Source: Lithobates sylvaticus (lineage: Eukaryota > Chordata > Amphibia > Anura > Ranidae). Taken from it: a stretch of DNA of 64,000 bases. The stretch is taken from positions 361,947,302 through 362,011,301 of the forward strand of contig CM053028.1 in NCBI GenBank assembly GCA_028564925.1. The letters run 5' to 3'. The position numbers were made by a program, and so were the translations under genes. The notes below the pieces were generated by a model. It did not search any database and was not told the origin of the DNA. It saw nothing but the letters and a program-made list of their open reading frames with translations. Each line of letters opens with the position of its first letter. Within the stretch, counting starts at the first letter, position 1. Positions 35,160 through 46,164 of this stretch are shown piece by piece.

Positions 35160-36081
35160 AACTCTCTTGAGGATCTGAAAAAAAAGAATTGTTGCTCTAC
35201 ATAAAGATGGCCTAGGCTATAAGAAGATTGCCAAGACCCTGAAAATGAGCTGCAGCACGGTGGCCAAGAAAATACATCGGTTTAGAAGTTGAGTGCACGT
35301 GCTCAGCATCATATCCAGAGGTTGTCTTTGGGAAATAGACATATGAGTGCTGCCAGCATTGCTGCAGAGGTTAAAGGGGTGGGGGGATTAGCCTGTCAAT
35401 GCTCAGACCATATGCCGCAAATTGCATCAAATAGGTCTGCATGGCTGTCATCCCAGAAGGAAGCCTCTTCTAAAGATGATGCACAAGAAAGCCAGCAAAC
35501 AGTTTGCTGAAGACAAGCAAACTAAGGACATGGATTACTGGAACCATGTCCTGTGGTCTGATAAGACCAAGATAAACTTATTTGGTTCAGATGGTGTCAA
35601 GCGTGTGTGACGGCAACCAGGTGGTGAGGACAAAGACCAGTGTGTTTTGCCTACAGTCAAGCATGGTGGTGGGAGTGTCATGGTCTGGGGCTTCAAGAGT
35701 GCTTCCGGGACTGGGCAGCTACAGTTCATTGAGGGAACCATGAATGCCAACATGTACTGTGACATGCTGAAGCAGAGCATGAGCCCCTCCATTCGGAGAC
35801 TTGGCCACAGGGCAGTATTCCAAACAGGATAACGACCCCAAACACACCTCCAAGATGACCACTGCCTTGCTAAAGAAGCCGATGGTAAAGGTGATGAACT
35901 GGCCAAGCGTGTCTCCAAACCTAAACCCTATTGAGCATCTGTGGGGTATCCTCAAATGGAAGGTGGAGGAGCGCAAGGTCTCCAACATCCACCAGCTCTG
36001 TTATGTTGTCATGGAAGAGTGGAATAGGACTCCAGTGGCAACCTGTGAAGCTCTGGTGAGCTCCATGCCGAAGAGGGTTAA
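35160..36081 (+). pseudogene. Tc1 transposase, inactivated
   Basis: DDE-type IS630/Tc1 transposase remnants include the first acidic block HVLWSDKTKINLFGSDG (about 35545-35595), the second QDNDPKHTSK (about 35825-35855), and the third SPNLNPIEHLWGILKWKVEE (about 35912-35970). Damage is visible: a Trp-to-stop change in the VxRQPGGEDKD block (about 35607), a frame change near 35800-35830, another in the N-terminal helix-turn-helix part, and a TTAA element that cuts the reading frame at 36078. The C-terminal sequence resumes at 37060 (gcagtgctggaaaataatgg). Confidence 0.9.
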
Positions 36082-36627
36082 AGGTTTTTTTTTCACCTTA
36101 ATGCATCCTATGCTTTACGGTGAAAAAACTTCTGTCACTGACCGCGCCTCCCCCCCCCCCCCCCCCCGTTTTACTTACCTGAGCCCCATAATTCCCTTGG
36201 CGGAGACGCAATCTCCCTCTCTGCACGGGGTCCTGGCTCTTGATTGGATAGATTGATAGCAGCGCAGCCATTGGCTAGCCATGTCTATGGACGCAAATGC
36301 TGGACTCGGGAGCGCGCTTCTCCTAGGGCAGGGATATGCAATTAGCGGACCTCCAGCTGTTGCAGAACTACAAGTCCCATGAGGCATAGCAATACTGACA
36401 GCCACAAGAATGACACCCAGAGGCAGAGGCATGATGGGACTTGTAGTTTTGCAACAGCTGGAGGTCCGCTAATTGCATATCCCTGTCCTAGGGGGGTTAT
36501 CTGATGCGAGGAGGAGCGAGAGCCGCCGAGGGACCCCAGAAGAGGATGATCGGGGCCACTCAAAATGAGCTGCACAGTGGAGACAAGTATGTACATAAAA
36601 AAACAGGAAGGTATACAATCACTTTAA
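36078..36627. mobile_element. TTAA element a, inserted in the Tc1 transposase
   Basis: It starts at TTAA 36078-36081 and ends at TTAA 36624-36627 with the terminus ggtatacaatcactttaa. The left terminus looks shortened. The interior has a C run (36151-36167) and the motif ggatagattgatagcagcgcagccattggct, which recurs in element b. It is interrupted by a hAT-type element (36329-36485). Confidence 0.75.
36329..36485. mobile_element. 157-bp hAT-type MITE with 8-bp target duplication
   Basis: A perfect 8-bp duplication tcctaggg (36321-36328 and 36486-36493) flanks inverted arms that begin cagggatatgcaattagcgg and extend about 55 bp (through tacaagtcccat). The element is almost a single hairpin. 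An 8-bp duplication and CAGGG ends indicate the hAT superfamily. Confidence 0.92.
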
Positions 36628-37059
36628 AAGGGGTTGTAAACCCTCATGGTTTTTTTTACTCAGACTTCAACCTGACCCCGATCCTTCTCTGGCCGGGAAC
36701 GAGCACACCAGCTCTACCTGGTGTCTCGTGTCCTGATTGGATAGATTGATAGCAGCGCAGCCATTGGCTCCCGCTGCTGTCAATTAAATTCAATGACGCA
36801 GCGCTGGGGGCGGTGCAGAGTCCTGCATTCTGTGTGAATGGACACAGATGCGGAACTTGTGAGCGTGCCCGCGCGGGTGTCCACCAAGGAGAGCGATTCT
36901 CCAACTTGGACACTCGATGCGGGGAGGAGCCACCGAGGGACCCCAGAAGAGGTAGATCGGGGACACTCTGTAAAAAAACTAACTGCACATTGGGGGCAAG
37001 TATGGCAGGTTTGTTTTGTTTTTTTGCTTTTTTAAAATGAGGGTTTACAAACCCTTTAA
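36624..37059. mobile_element. TTAA element b, sharing a TTAA with element a
   Basis: Inverted termini ttaaaaggggttgtaaaccc and gggtttacaaaccctttaa are flanked by TTAA at 36624-36627 and 37056-37059. It resembles element a internally (ggatagattgatagcagcgc, ccgagggaccccagaagag). The pair stand head to tail on a shared TTAA. Confidence 0.85.
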
Positions 37060-37454
37060 GGCAGTGCTGGAAAATAATGGTGGCCACACAAAATAGACAC
37101 TTTGGGCCCAATTTGGACATTTTCGCTTAGGGGTGTACTCACTTTTGTTGCCAGCGGTTTCGACATTAATGGCTGTGTGTGGAGTTATTTTGAGGGGGAA
37201 AGCAAAGTTACACTGTTATACAAGCTGTACTCTTTACATTGTAGCAAAGTGTAATTTCTTCAGTGTTGTCACATGAAAAGAAATCATAAAATATATACAA
37301 AAATGTGAGGGGTGTACTCACTTTTGTGAGATACTGTATATATTAGTTACACCTTTATTGCAACCTGCCCTATTGAGACTCCAAAACTGCAACTCTCAGG
37401 AGATAATTACTAAGCAACCTGTTCAGAAAAGATTCTTCAAAATTGTACCAATCC

Positions 37455-37960
37455 TTAAAGTGTTACTAAACCCAGGACCCTGCAGTCACTATATCTGGTC
37501 TCCCAAAGTACACAGAACATGGAAATGCAATTATTTTAGTAAATATAAACTGCTAAATACCTTTTCTCATCAGTAGTTATAGAGCAGTCTTGTGACTTCT
37601 ATTGGTGTCTGGTTAAAGATTGTAGGAGTTCTCATTCTCCCATGATTGAGCAATGGGAATGCAGGAACCCCTGACCCTCTGTTTGGCCCGGTGCTGATCA
37701 CATGCACTCTCACAAGGAAAAGAAAGAAAAAACCTCCCTAGCAATACACACCAAACTGAGCATGTGCACCCTGTCCCCTGGCTCTGTAAATAATCAGGTA
37801 ATTTTTTGAAGACAGTGGAAGATGATGATCAGACAGGATCAAACAGCCTTTTTACACAATGCAGAGGATTAACCCCTTAGGTTCCCCAGTGAGTATAACG
37901 AGCATGCTTTACTACATAGACTAACTGATTTTACTGTTGTGGGTTTAGTAAAACACTTAA
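37455..37960. mobile_element. TTAA MITE with GTGTTACTAAACCCA termini
   Basis: TTAA at 37455-37458 and 37957-37960 flank inverted ends agtgttactaaaccca and tgggtttagtaaaacact. Total 506 bp, noncoding. Confidence 0.85.
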
Positions 37961-38221
37961 AAAAAAAAATAAACACATGTTTGCATCCCAGTAAACTGTT
38001 TACATGCCTTCCACACATGGTGCAACAGGATAGCTAGGCCAAAAATGTCTTGTTCCCTACTAGAGAGGATCAATAGCCTGCTAAAAGTGGGCCTTCAACC
38101 TTTAGAACACAGGAATGCACAGTAACTAAAAAAACATTGGTACACTATGTGTGTGCACATTGCTGGGCATAAAACAATGTAATCCATTATTGCCACAATT
38201 AGGATATCGCTATCAGTCACT

Positions 38222-39300
38222 CTTAAGCCAGCTTTACACAAATCAAAATTCGTCCAACTCTGCAGGGACTGGCTAAATTTCGATCCATGTATAGGCAGGC
38301 TGGTTGTACAAAAGTTGATCTACCGATCAACTTCTGTACAACCAGTCTGTTGAAAAATTTTCACTATAGCCAGCAGCTCTGATCAGTGGATTCTGACTGC
38401 AGGGAAATCTCCCCTCCATCAGAACGCAAATCCACCTTGAATATTTGGCTGGGAGAGAGATTGGGTCTTTCTTTTTTTTTTCAAACCACTGGTTGAATGA
38501 AAAAAAAAAAAAAAAAAGAAAAGAAGACTAATGTATGGGCTGCCTTACACGAATGAGCTAGTGTACACACAAAGCCAGACTGATGATAGAATGATGGCTT
38601 TTTCAAACAAAATGGTCTTCTCTGCTACCATTAATAAGCAGCAGAGAGACAGACTACTGCATTAAAGGATAAGTAAATACTACAAGTACCGACAGCCTTT
38701 GCAGCTGCCAGCTTGTAGTTCTCAATGAACAACTACGGTGCTGTTGAGCACTTTAGAAGTTTGCAGAGTCTTCCAGTCAGAGTGCAACTGCCTACTGTCA
38801 TTGGAGGTACAGGTAGACCACTATACAGAGAGTCTGCAGGAACGCGACATTACACCCATGATCTGCTGATCATGGGTGCAATGCTTTACAGGCTCCTAAC
38901 AAAAAAAATTAAAAATGCAAATTTTTTACCAGCAAAAAGATGTGCATTTATTTTTTTTTTTTATAAAAAGGTGAACTTATCCTTTAAGCCTGGGGTTTAG
39001 GGACAAAGGCCTTCTGGCAGAAACAGGCAATACAAAAGGTGTAAAACGAAAGCAACCACACAATTCTTTTTTTTTTATTTATTCAACCAGTTGGTTGAAC
39101 ATAAAAAAAAAAAAAACATCCACATTGAAAGTATGGATGGGGGGAATCAGCTGCTGTGCTATTGTATTCCCCACCGGCAGAATACTATAATCAGTGTTGC
39201 CGGCTATAGTCAGCGGCACTGATTGTTCCTGCTGAACCAGCCAAATTTCAATCCATGAATGGCCGGCTTAGAAATTTTAATCTAAAATGTTAGTGTAGAG
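38222..39300. mobile_element. Composite inverted-repeat element with a nested TTAA MITE
   Basis: Left-hand words (aaattcgtccaactctgc, ggctaaatttcgatccatg) recur inverted at 39235-39290 (gccaaatttcaatccatg). Internal hairpins include ggttgtacaaaagttgatc at 38301-38319, paired with 38324-38342. Related ccactggttgaatgaaaa and aaccagttggttgaac blocks lie at 38483-38500 and 39083-39100. The TTAA element at 38662-38987 lies inside. Confidence 0.5.
38662..38987. mobile_element. TTAA MITE with GGATAAGT termini
   Basis: TTAA at 38662-38665 and 38984-38987 flank inverted ends ttaaaggataagtaaa and ttcaccttttta, read in reverse as gaacttatcctttaa. The interior includes the palindrome atctgctgatcatgggtgc near its partner catgatct. 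Noncoding. Confidence 0.75.
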
Positions 39301-39380
39301 AACAAGGGAAGCAAGCTTATGGTTTACACAAGCTAATCAAATTCCCCATCACAGTAGGATATACTGTAGCTGTCCACACT

Positions 39381-39705
39381 AAAGCCTCATACACACGATG
39401 AGAAAACTGGATGAAAAATTCCTCTTTGGAAGCGATCGTACGATAATCCGATTGTTAGTGCACAGCTGTCGTCCGAAATCCTGAAAATTTCTCTCGTACG
39501 ATAGCAGATCATAGGATTTTCATTGAATCAGTAGTTTTTGTCCGAAAATACAATATAAATACATTACAGCACTTGCGATTTTTTGCTTTGTGTCGTACAA
39601 GAATTTTCATACTTTAGTACCCTATTCGCATTTTATATGGAGACTAGCATACAAAAAAAAAAAGAACAATCATCCGATAATCTCATTGCGTGTACTAGAC
39701 TTTAA
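39381..39705. mobile_element. MITE with AAGCCTCATACACACGATG termini
   Basis: The left end aaagcctcatacacacgatg and the right end cattgcgtgtactagactttaa are inverted and diverged. The interior is rich in cgtacga/tcgtacg pairs. A diverged relative lies at 59711-59972. Confidence 0.65.
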
Positions 39706-39863
39706 GGCTTTACTGGATGCACAATACTTTATGAAGATTGCCCTAAAGAATTTATAGATAACACCTTACCACACAAACATAGGAAAGCTCTTTAAATTAC
39801 TAGTGTTACCAGCACTCACACCACACACCATGACATAAAATAGATCACAGATCAATTATTTAC

Positions 39864-39936
39864 CTTCGTTTGCACGGTACACGGAAACTCTGACAACACT
39901 GTGAGCTGCAACCATATCATGTAACATTGTATATTG
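39864..39936 (-). CDS. ATP13A3: ATP13A3 exon (start of actuator domain)
   Basis: This 73-nt exon has 24 codons (QYTMLHDMVAAHSVVRVSVY then RANE) and one trailing base. The acceptor is ttcacag and the donor gtaaat. It matches the MLHDMV and VRVSV segment just after helix M2 of P5B ATPases and joins in phase to 45716-45850 and 33652-33783. Confidence 0.94.
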
Positions 39937-40558
39937 CTGTGAAAACAAAGGTATTATCATGAACAAGTCAGTATTATCTACCCACAGACATTTCAGCGTG
40001 GGTAATGAATATTAAGCCAAACAATTGAACAAGGGATCCATTTAATGTTTTACAAAAGCCAATAATTAAAAAATGAACCTGCTATAGGTCTTTTGCAGAT
40101 AACTCCAGTTTAGGAGGAGCTTTTAAAAATGCATGCCAAGCTTTGTAATATCCAAGTAGGTATGCTCTTTTAATAGATGTCAAACATGCACACCTCAAAG
40201 TGCATTTCCACTTTTGCAGCCAAATTTGGATAACAATTACTTTAGAATTGTTACAGGGCCCCAACCACATAGCACAACAATTAAGCCCAAAACCAAACAT
40301 TTTATATATTGCAGCTTATCATAAGATGTGGTGTCTGCATTAGTTTATTACGCTTTTCCCCCTATATTGGCCAATAACACACCTTCTGTATTAGAGTGTC
40401 CCTACTCTGGATGAATGAGCACAGGGGGCTCCTTTGAACAGCAGTATTGCCAGTCTGGGGGTGGGAAGGGGGTTAAATATACTAGCAGATTTCAATACAA
40501 CAAATTGAAGCACTCCACCTAATGCTTTATAAATCGGTTACAGCAAACAGTTTTGCTC
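39937..40558 (-). other. ATP13A3 intron, nothing recognised
   Basis: No inverted termini or coding signal were noticed. A 72-codon minus frame at 40082-40300 is uninformative. Confidence 0.55.
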
Positions 40559-40747
40559 CCTTTGGAATAAAAAGGTTTTACATAAATAAAAGCTGATCAT
40601 TGTAAGCTCCCCCTGCCAGTTGGAAATGGTTGGTCTCATCGCTGTAACTGTCCCAGTAACAGTTACGGGGATGAGACCAACCATTTCCAACTGACAGCGG
40701 GGAGCTTACAATGATCAGCTCTTATTCAAAATCTTTATTCTAAAAGG
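40559..40747. mobile_element. Long-hairpin MITE with about 60-bp arms
   Basis: Arms agctgatcattgtaagctcc... (40591-40650) and their reverse complement (40657-40722) pair almost throughout around a 6-nt loop. Weaker pairing extends to the outer ends (ggaataaaaaggttttac / aaaatctttattctaaaagg). No coding content. The superfamily is not determined because no clear target duplication was seen. Confidence 0.75.
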
Positions 40748-41844
40748 GATAAAAAAAAGGGATCATCTGAAAGAGAGCCAGATGAAAATAGAAGAAAGCC
40801 TAAAGATGAAAACTAATGCTGCCATCACATCTAAGAATTGGTAAGCTGCAATATAATGAATGTTAGCATTTGGGATTAATACTACTTAAAAATACCAGAA
40901 ATTATTATTTTTTTTTAAATAAGAAAATGTATTTGATCTATAAAATTGTGTTATAATCGTTATTCATATTTTACTTTTTAATTATCATGAATTTTAATGA
41001 AAAAATAGTACAATCCAGTATGTAAAATAAGTACTTTAATAAAAATGTAACCCACATAAATTGGACACAGAAAATAAACTAAAATACAAAATTAAATAAA
41101 GAAAGTAATATGCTGCACATTGCACAATAATGAATAATAAAAAACAAAATAAAATAAAAACAAAAAACAGGCATAATATAAAATGCCAAAGACTAGCCTC
41201 TATGTTTGAATACATGTACGGTATTTGCACTGTTTATATTGTTCAAAAATAGAAGAACCATAAAACAAGACAGAGGGTGCACGGCCTATTATACACATCA
41301 TACTACTAAGCCGTCAGTTGCATCAAAGCTTGTTGCCAAAGTAAAGAATAAGCTTCCAGTCCACGATACATCATTGTGACAGCTTAGGGAGAGACATAGT
41401 TTGGCACAACAACAAACTATGTATGTACAGTAGTTCAAAAGCTGGAGTGCTCTGTTAAATTGAAGTGTAAAAAAAAAAAACTGTAGAAGAACTACAATGA
41501 ACAACCAATAGCACAACTAGAAAATTGGAACATACTATGTTCCAATTTCGTCCAATAGCACAGTCCAGTATACCAATTCATTTACTATGTTCATCAATAT
41601 AGCAAACTAATTGGACCTTGCTACTGATTTCTAAATCTGAAGAAAAAAATCTTGAGAAATTGATTAATGTGTTATTGCTACCAACATCCTAATAACATTA
41701 TACAAAAGCATGCACAGAAGTGCATTGGGGGACGCCCTTTGCACTTTGTATGGCAGCAATATGGTATCAAAGTCAAAATTCGATTGACAAATATGTAAAA
41801 AAGGGGGGCACGATGGTGCCAACTTTATTATTTATATAGTCATA
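40748..41844 (-). other. A/T-rich ATP13A3 intron, nothing recognised
   Basis: Low-complexity A/T tracts lie at 40900-41170. A short self-complementary stretch near 41520-41550 (ggaacatactatgttcc) is the only local structure noticed. Confidence 0.5.
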
Positions 41845-42019
41845 GAAAAAAAATATATAGCATATAGACATAAATGGATAAAACATCCTAAGATGGTATA
41901 TCAATGAATATTGTGAATATATTAGATAATAAATACAATACAATAACCCAAACTCGTATGATATACCATCTTAGGATGTTTTATCCATTTATGTCTATAT
42001 GCTATATATTTTTTTTTTC
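41845..42019. repeat. 175-bp hairpin with about 59-bp arms
   Basis: Arms 41845-41903 and 41959-42019 are reverse complements over more than 50 bp (tagcatatagacataaatgg, catcctaagatggtatatca), with a 55-nt A/T-rich loop. It directly abuts the TTAA-family fragment on its right. It is probably a MITE or the end of a larger element. Confidence 0.8.
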
Positions 42020-42235
42020 AGCCTTCCCGTGAGACGATCGTGGGTATCCCCGCAGCGGTCGAGTCCGCGGGATCCGTGACCGGACTCACGGGGTCCCGAC
42101 CGGCGCGCTGCCGCCAGAGCGCACGGGAGGGCACGGCAGCATTCTTAAAAGGGGCGTACCTGTACGCACTTATGCCTGTCCGTGCCATTCTGCCGACGTA
42201 CATAGTCGTGCGCCGGTCAGGAACCGGTTAAAAGG
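42020..42235. mobile_element. TTAA-family right end (GC-rich)
   Basis: The segment ends gccattctgccgacgtacat ... ggaaccggttaa, closely parallel to 895-943 (gccattctgccgacgtatat ... gcaagtggttaa). The left part is truncated against the hairpin at 41845-42019. Confidence 0.7.
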
Positions 42236-43122
42236 GCCAATATTTTTTTTTTTTTTTTTTTTAAATGACAAAATATTTTATTTTTTTATTGCATTATAGT
42301 GTAAATATGAGATCTGAGCTCTTTTTGACCCCAGATCTCATATCTAAGAGGTCCTGTCATGCTTTTTTTCTATTACAAGGCATGTAAACATTGTCTTGTA
42401 ATAGGAATAACAGTGACAATTTTTTCTTTAAAAGAACAGTATCTTCTTAGAAGAACAGTATCTTCTTAGAAGAACAGTATCTTCTTAGAAGAACAGTATC
42501 TTCTTAGAAGAACAGTATCTTCTTAGAAGAACAGTATCTTCTTAGAAGAACAGTATCTTCTTAGAAGAACAGTATCTTCTTAGAAGAACAGTATCTTCTT
42601 AGAAGAACAGTATCTTCTTAGAAGAACAGTATCTTCTTAGAAGAACATATCTTCTTAGAAGAACAGTATCTTCTTAGAAGAACATATCTTCTTAGAAGAA
42701 CAGTATCTTCTTAGAAGAACAGTATCTTCTTAGAAGAACAGTATCTTCTTAGAAGAACATATCTTCTTAGAAGAACATATCTTCTTAGAAGAACATATCT
42801 TCTTGGGCCGGCGGTCCTCTTTCCAATGAGTGGTCTCTGCTGCGGATTCGCCACGAGATCACTTATCGGTGGCGGGAGAGGCCCCCCTCCCGCCATGCTC
42901 CTGTGCCCTCTGCCCCTTACCGGAGCCATCGTCAGTGGCGGAGGCGATCAGATGCATCCCTTTTTTTCGGTGCCTGCTTTAAAAGTGAACCTGTACAGAC
43001 ATCTACCCCGCACAGCCACACCATTTTAAAAATATGACCGTGTGTGTGGAAAGCTGATCCCCTGCCTGCTGTCACAAGGAAGGAATCTGGGGTGTGGGGG
43101 AAGGTTGCTGAACTTGTTACAA
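42236..43122. mobile_element. TTAA-family interior with minisatellite
   Basis: It holds poly-T, the hairpin gagatctgagctctttttgaccccagatctc (42309-42339) and, after the minisatellite, GC-rich sequence (42806-42960) of the kind found inside frog TTAA elements. The right terminus was not identified. Confidence 0.45.
42437..42804. repeat. 19-bp minisatellite, about 20 copies
   Basis: The unit aagaacagtatcttcttag is repeated head to tail. About six units lack one g (18 bp) and cluster toward the right half. The unit is itself partly palindromic (aagaa...ttctt). It is interior to a TTAA-family element. Confidence 0.95.
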
Positions 43123-43545
43123 AGCCTAGGTTCACACTGAGTGTAGAAATGAAATGGTGCTAGTTCAGCTGAACTCGCACCATTTCATTCACGCTTGTCA
43201 GTCCCGATTTCGGCAGCGATTTCAGAGACATCTGTGCGGGTTTCTGCACAGATGTCAATGGAAATCGCAAAAGGTAGGACAGAAACTACTTTTTGAAATT
43301 GGTGCGATGCCGCAAACGCAGCATTGCACCGATTAGGATGGTGCCATTGCCGTCAATTGGTCCAGTGGGATATTTTTCATAAATAACATACACCGGGGCA
43401 CATACTGTAACACACGTTTATAGGAAGAAGAAAAAAAAGCAGTTCAAATATGGCAGTGTGAACTGCCAGCGAGTTGCATGTGATGCGGGAACCCGCACTG
43501 GATTTTTTAAGGGTTCCTGCATCGCTGCAGTGTGAACTGACTGGA
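43123..43545. mobile_element. MITE with GTTCACACTG termini
   Basis: The left end aagcctaggttcacactgag and the right end ctgcagtgtgaactgac are inverted. Internal pairs include ggtgc/gcacc and gatgcgggaacccgcac. Related in style to 33898-34290. Confidence 0.6.
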
Positions 43546-44029
43546 ATAGGGAAAGGTCAGCAGAAGAGAGGCCACAGGCAATACTAAACAAATCTTTTGC
43601 CCTCCCCCTTTCTTTTAACGAGCACAGCTTCCAGAGTTTCTTTCCACAGGTCTGTACTCGTGTAAATACCAAACGGTTCTGCATTGGTATTTACCTATGC
43701 ATACAATCACGGTGTATTTTTCCAAATTCGAACGTGGTATATTTGGGGAAATACGATGTACATGCATGCGTGGGTAAACACTGATGCGGAAGAGATCAAC
43801 ATTTACACGAATATGGACACCAACAGCCACTCACCCGTATTAGCAGCTGAATACAGCAGCTGTAACGCTGTTTATCATTTAAGGGGACACCGCCAAGATA
43901 GTATTACAATTGGTTTATACAAATCCACAGGCTGCAACCTATAATACTCATACCATCAGGAGTGTATCTGGGCAATATACAAGCTGGTATCTGTGGTGCA
44001 CCAGTTACTGTGCACAGATAAATGTGTTA
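43546..44029 (-). other. ATP13A3 intron, nothing recognised
   Basis: A local inverted pair ggtatttac appears at 43657-43695 (gtaaataccaa / ttggtatttac). No gene or terminus was identified. Confidence 0.45.
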
Positions 44030-44560
44030 CTTATGCTTTTTAAACACATTTTGTTTTGTTTTGCCTGACCTAAACCCCATACATAATCTGTGGGGTATTG
44101 TCAAGAGGAAGATGAGACACCAGACCCAACAATGCAGGCGTGCTGAAAGCCACTATAAAAGCAACCTGGGCTTCCATAACATCTCAGCAGTGCCACAGGC
44201 TGATCACCTCCATGCCATGCCGCATTGATGCAGATATTCATGCAAAAGGAGCCCCGAATAAGTATTGAGTGCATACTATACTGTACATTGACATACTTTT
44301 CAGGAAGCCAACATTTCTATATTAAAAATCCTTTTTATTTTTTTATTAGTCTTCTGTAATATTCAAATTTTCTGAGATACTGAATTTGGGGTTTTCCCTA
44401 GCCATTAGCCATAATCATCAAAATTAAAAGAAAGAAATGCTTGAAATATATCTCTGTGTGTAACGCATCTATATAAAATATATCAGTTTCACTGTTTGAA
44501 TTGAATTACTGAAATAAATTAACTTTTTGATGATATTCTAATTTTATAAGATGCACCTGC
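44030..44560 (+). mobile_element. Tc1/mariner-superfamily fragment
   Basis: The plus-strand peptide LPDLNPIHNLWGIVKRKMR (about 44064-44120) matches the third acidic block (PxLNPIENLWG) of IS630/Tc1 transposases, with Glu replaced by His. Only the C-terminal end survives. A/T-rich 3' sequence to about 44560 probably belongs to the same element. Confidence 0.6.
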
Positions 44561-44804
44561 AAATATATATCCTGCAGCGTAAATTGTTGCTATACAAGTA
44601 CCTGAAAAAATGTAATAAAATAAATCCTGAACACTTCTAAGGTATGAAATACAGACACCCAAAAGGTGGAAGTCACATGCCTGCAGCAGCTTTCAGTATC
44701 TTCTGTTTCAACCCAATTACAGGGTGGCGGAATTTCAGCACTTCCTCTTAAAAATAAAGTGGTTAGCCCCATTCCTAGGTAAATAGAAATGTGTTGGTGT
44801 AGGG

Positions 44805-44939
44805 CAGTGATGGCAAACCTTGGCACCCCAGATGTTTTGGAACTACATTTCCCATGCTACTCAACTACAATGCAGAGTGCATAAGCATTATGGGAAATGT
44901 AGTTCCAAACATCTGGGGTGCCAAGGTTTGCCATCACTG
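44805..44939. mobile_element. hAT-like MITE, 135-bp hairpin
   Basis: Inverted arms start cagtgatggcaaaccttggc and extend about 55 bp (through ggaactacatttcccat), leaving a short loop. CAGTG ends and the hairpin form fit nonautonomous hAT elements. A clear 8-bp target duplication was not seen. Confidence 0.8.
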
Positions 44940-45715
44940 GCTCCAACATTTGGGTAAAGCAGGGCTTTACTGAAAACCGCTACAAGTATATGCAGGCATT
45001 GGGTGTATGAATGTCACATCCAACAGCAGTTTTCATTATTCTTGTGTGATGGAGTCACTTTAAAATTATCAACCCATTACATTGGGTGTTACCCTCTGTT
45101 AGTCACCAACCTCCTGCCTTGCTCAACTTACAATACATCATTATCTTTACAAGAATCAATAACAAACAAACAGGCATCTAACAAACTCAAGGTGGAGTGG
45201 ATTCATCTTTTTGGCAACGCAGTGGTGGCAGGTGTGTATGCGAGCACATCTAGGCATTATCCGAGTTTAGGAAACAGATGATCAGACATGCTTACAGTGA
45301 TGGACAGACTTGGCTCTTTCCAGCCTGCCATTAAGTTATACAGGCTGAGCAGTCGCAGCTGGTTGGAACACCTTGGAAACTGATCACAGCTAGCCAACAG
45401 GATACGATGGCCAATTTAATGGGTGTAAGTGAGGTCTTGCACATTAGGCCACATGCACACTGGGCACCCAATCCTGGCATTTCTGTGCGTCCATGGAGGC
45501 ACAGATGCGGTGTCCAACAGTGCTGCCTGCAGCTTGTCAAAGTCTGACAGGCTGAAATTAAACCCAATCCCCCCACTAAGTACAGCGCCCAGCCTCATCC
45601 GGCCACAGTGCGTTTTAGCCCGTCAGACTTTGACAGGATACAGGATACAGGAAGCTAGGCTGGATGCTGCACTCGTGCATCTTTTCGTGTGCAAATCTTA
45701 GAGACAAAAACTTAC
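44940..45715 (-). other. ATP13A3 intron with a small inverted-repeat remnant
   Basis: Around 45445-45640 an inverted pair (cttgtcaaagtctgacagg / cgtcagactttgacagg) suggests a decayed MITE beginning near aggccacatgcacactggg. Otherwise nothing recognised. Confidence 0.45.
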
Positions 45716-45850
45716 CTTTTTAATGGTGTATAAAGAACTGATAACAGATAGAACAGACATTAGGACAATGGCTGATGCATAGTAGTAGTATTCATCTGTG
45801 GTCCATAAAATAACACTGAACAGTTGAAAAATGTAAAAAGGGTTGAGAAC
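45716..45850 (-). CDS. ATP13A3: ATP13A3 exon (M1-M2 helices), most 5' exon in window
   Basis: This 45-codon exon, phase 0 at both ends, runs from [20 protein letters not shown] to [11 protein letters not shown]. It has helix M1 ([12 protein letters not shown]), a short acidic-tyrosine luminal loop (TDEYYYY) and helix M2 ([17 protein letters not shown]). The acceptor is ttcacag and the donor gtaagt. [14 protein letters not shown] is a hallmark of P5B ATPases. Upstream exons (expected IAVKVPSVFKLLIKE) were not found up to 64000. Confidence 0.96.
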
Positions 45851-46164
45851 CTGTGAATTAAAAAGATAAAAAAAAAAAAAAAAAAGACAAAAATTATAAA
45901 GACAAAAATTATAAAAATAAAAGTCCAATGCAGTCAACATACAGAAAAACACAACAGCACTTAAAAACCCATGAGAAAAGTTGTAAGCCTTATTAAATTG
46001 GTCCATTAGAATATTTAAATTCTGGTATACACTTTGCGTTGCACTGTCTATTGTAACGTGGCATGGCAAAGTATAAAACTGCATCAAGAAGCTGTTTTAT
46101 AGTAAATGTCAATCCTAAAAAGGAACTTCTCTTTTTTGCTCCCTTTTGGTTTGTTAAATAATAG
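45851..46164 (-). other. ATP13A3 intron, nothing recognised
   Basis: It contains an 18-bp A run (45869-45886) and two tandem copies of gacaaaaattataaa (45887-45917). Confidence 0.6.

Larger units (their letters stand above)
34795..37336 (+). mobile_element. Tc1-like transposon with nested insertions
   Basis: TA dinucleotides (34793-34794 and 37337-37338) flank inverted termini cagtatctcacaaaagtaag and cttttgtgagatactg, with longer inner complementarity (acacccctcacatttttgt). Subtracting the 978-bp insert at 36082-37059 leaves 1564 bp, the usual length for a vertebrate Tc1-like element. It lies in the ATP13A3 intron between exons 39864-39936 and 33652-33783. Confidence 0.93.

Noticed and set aside
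35801-36256. 151-codon frame as a complete gene
   Set aside because: It is the C-terminal part of a Tc1 transposase running into an inserted TTAA element.
42437-42804. Possible CRISPR-like array
   Set aside because: Units are directly adjacent without spacers and the context is eukaryotic; it is a minisatellite.
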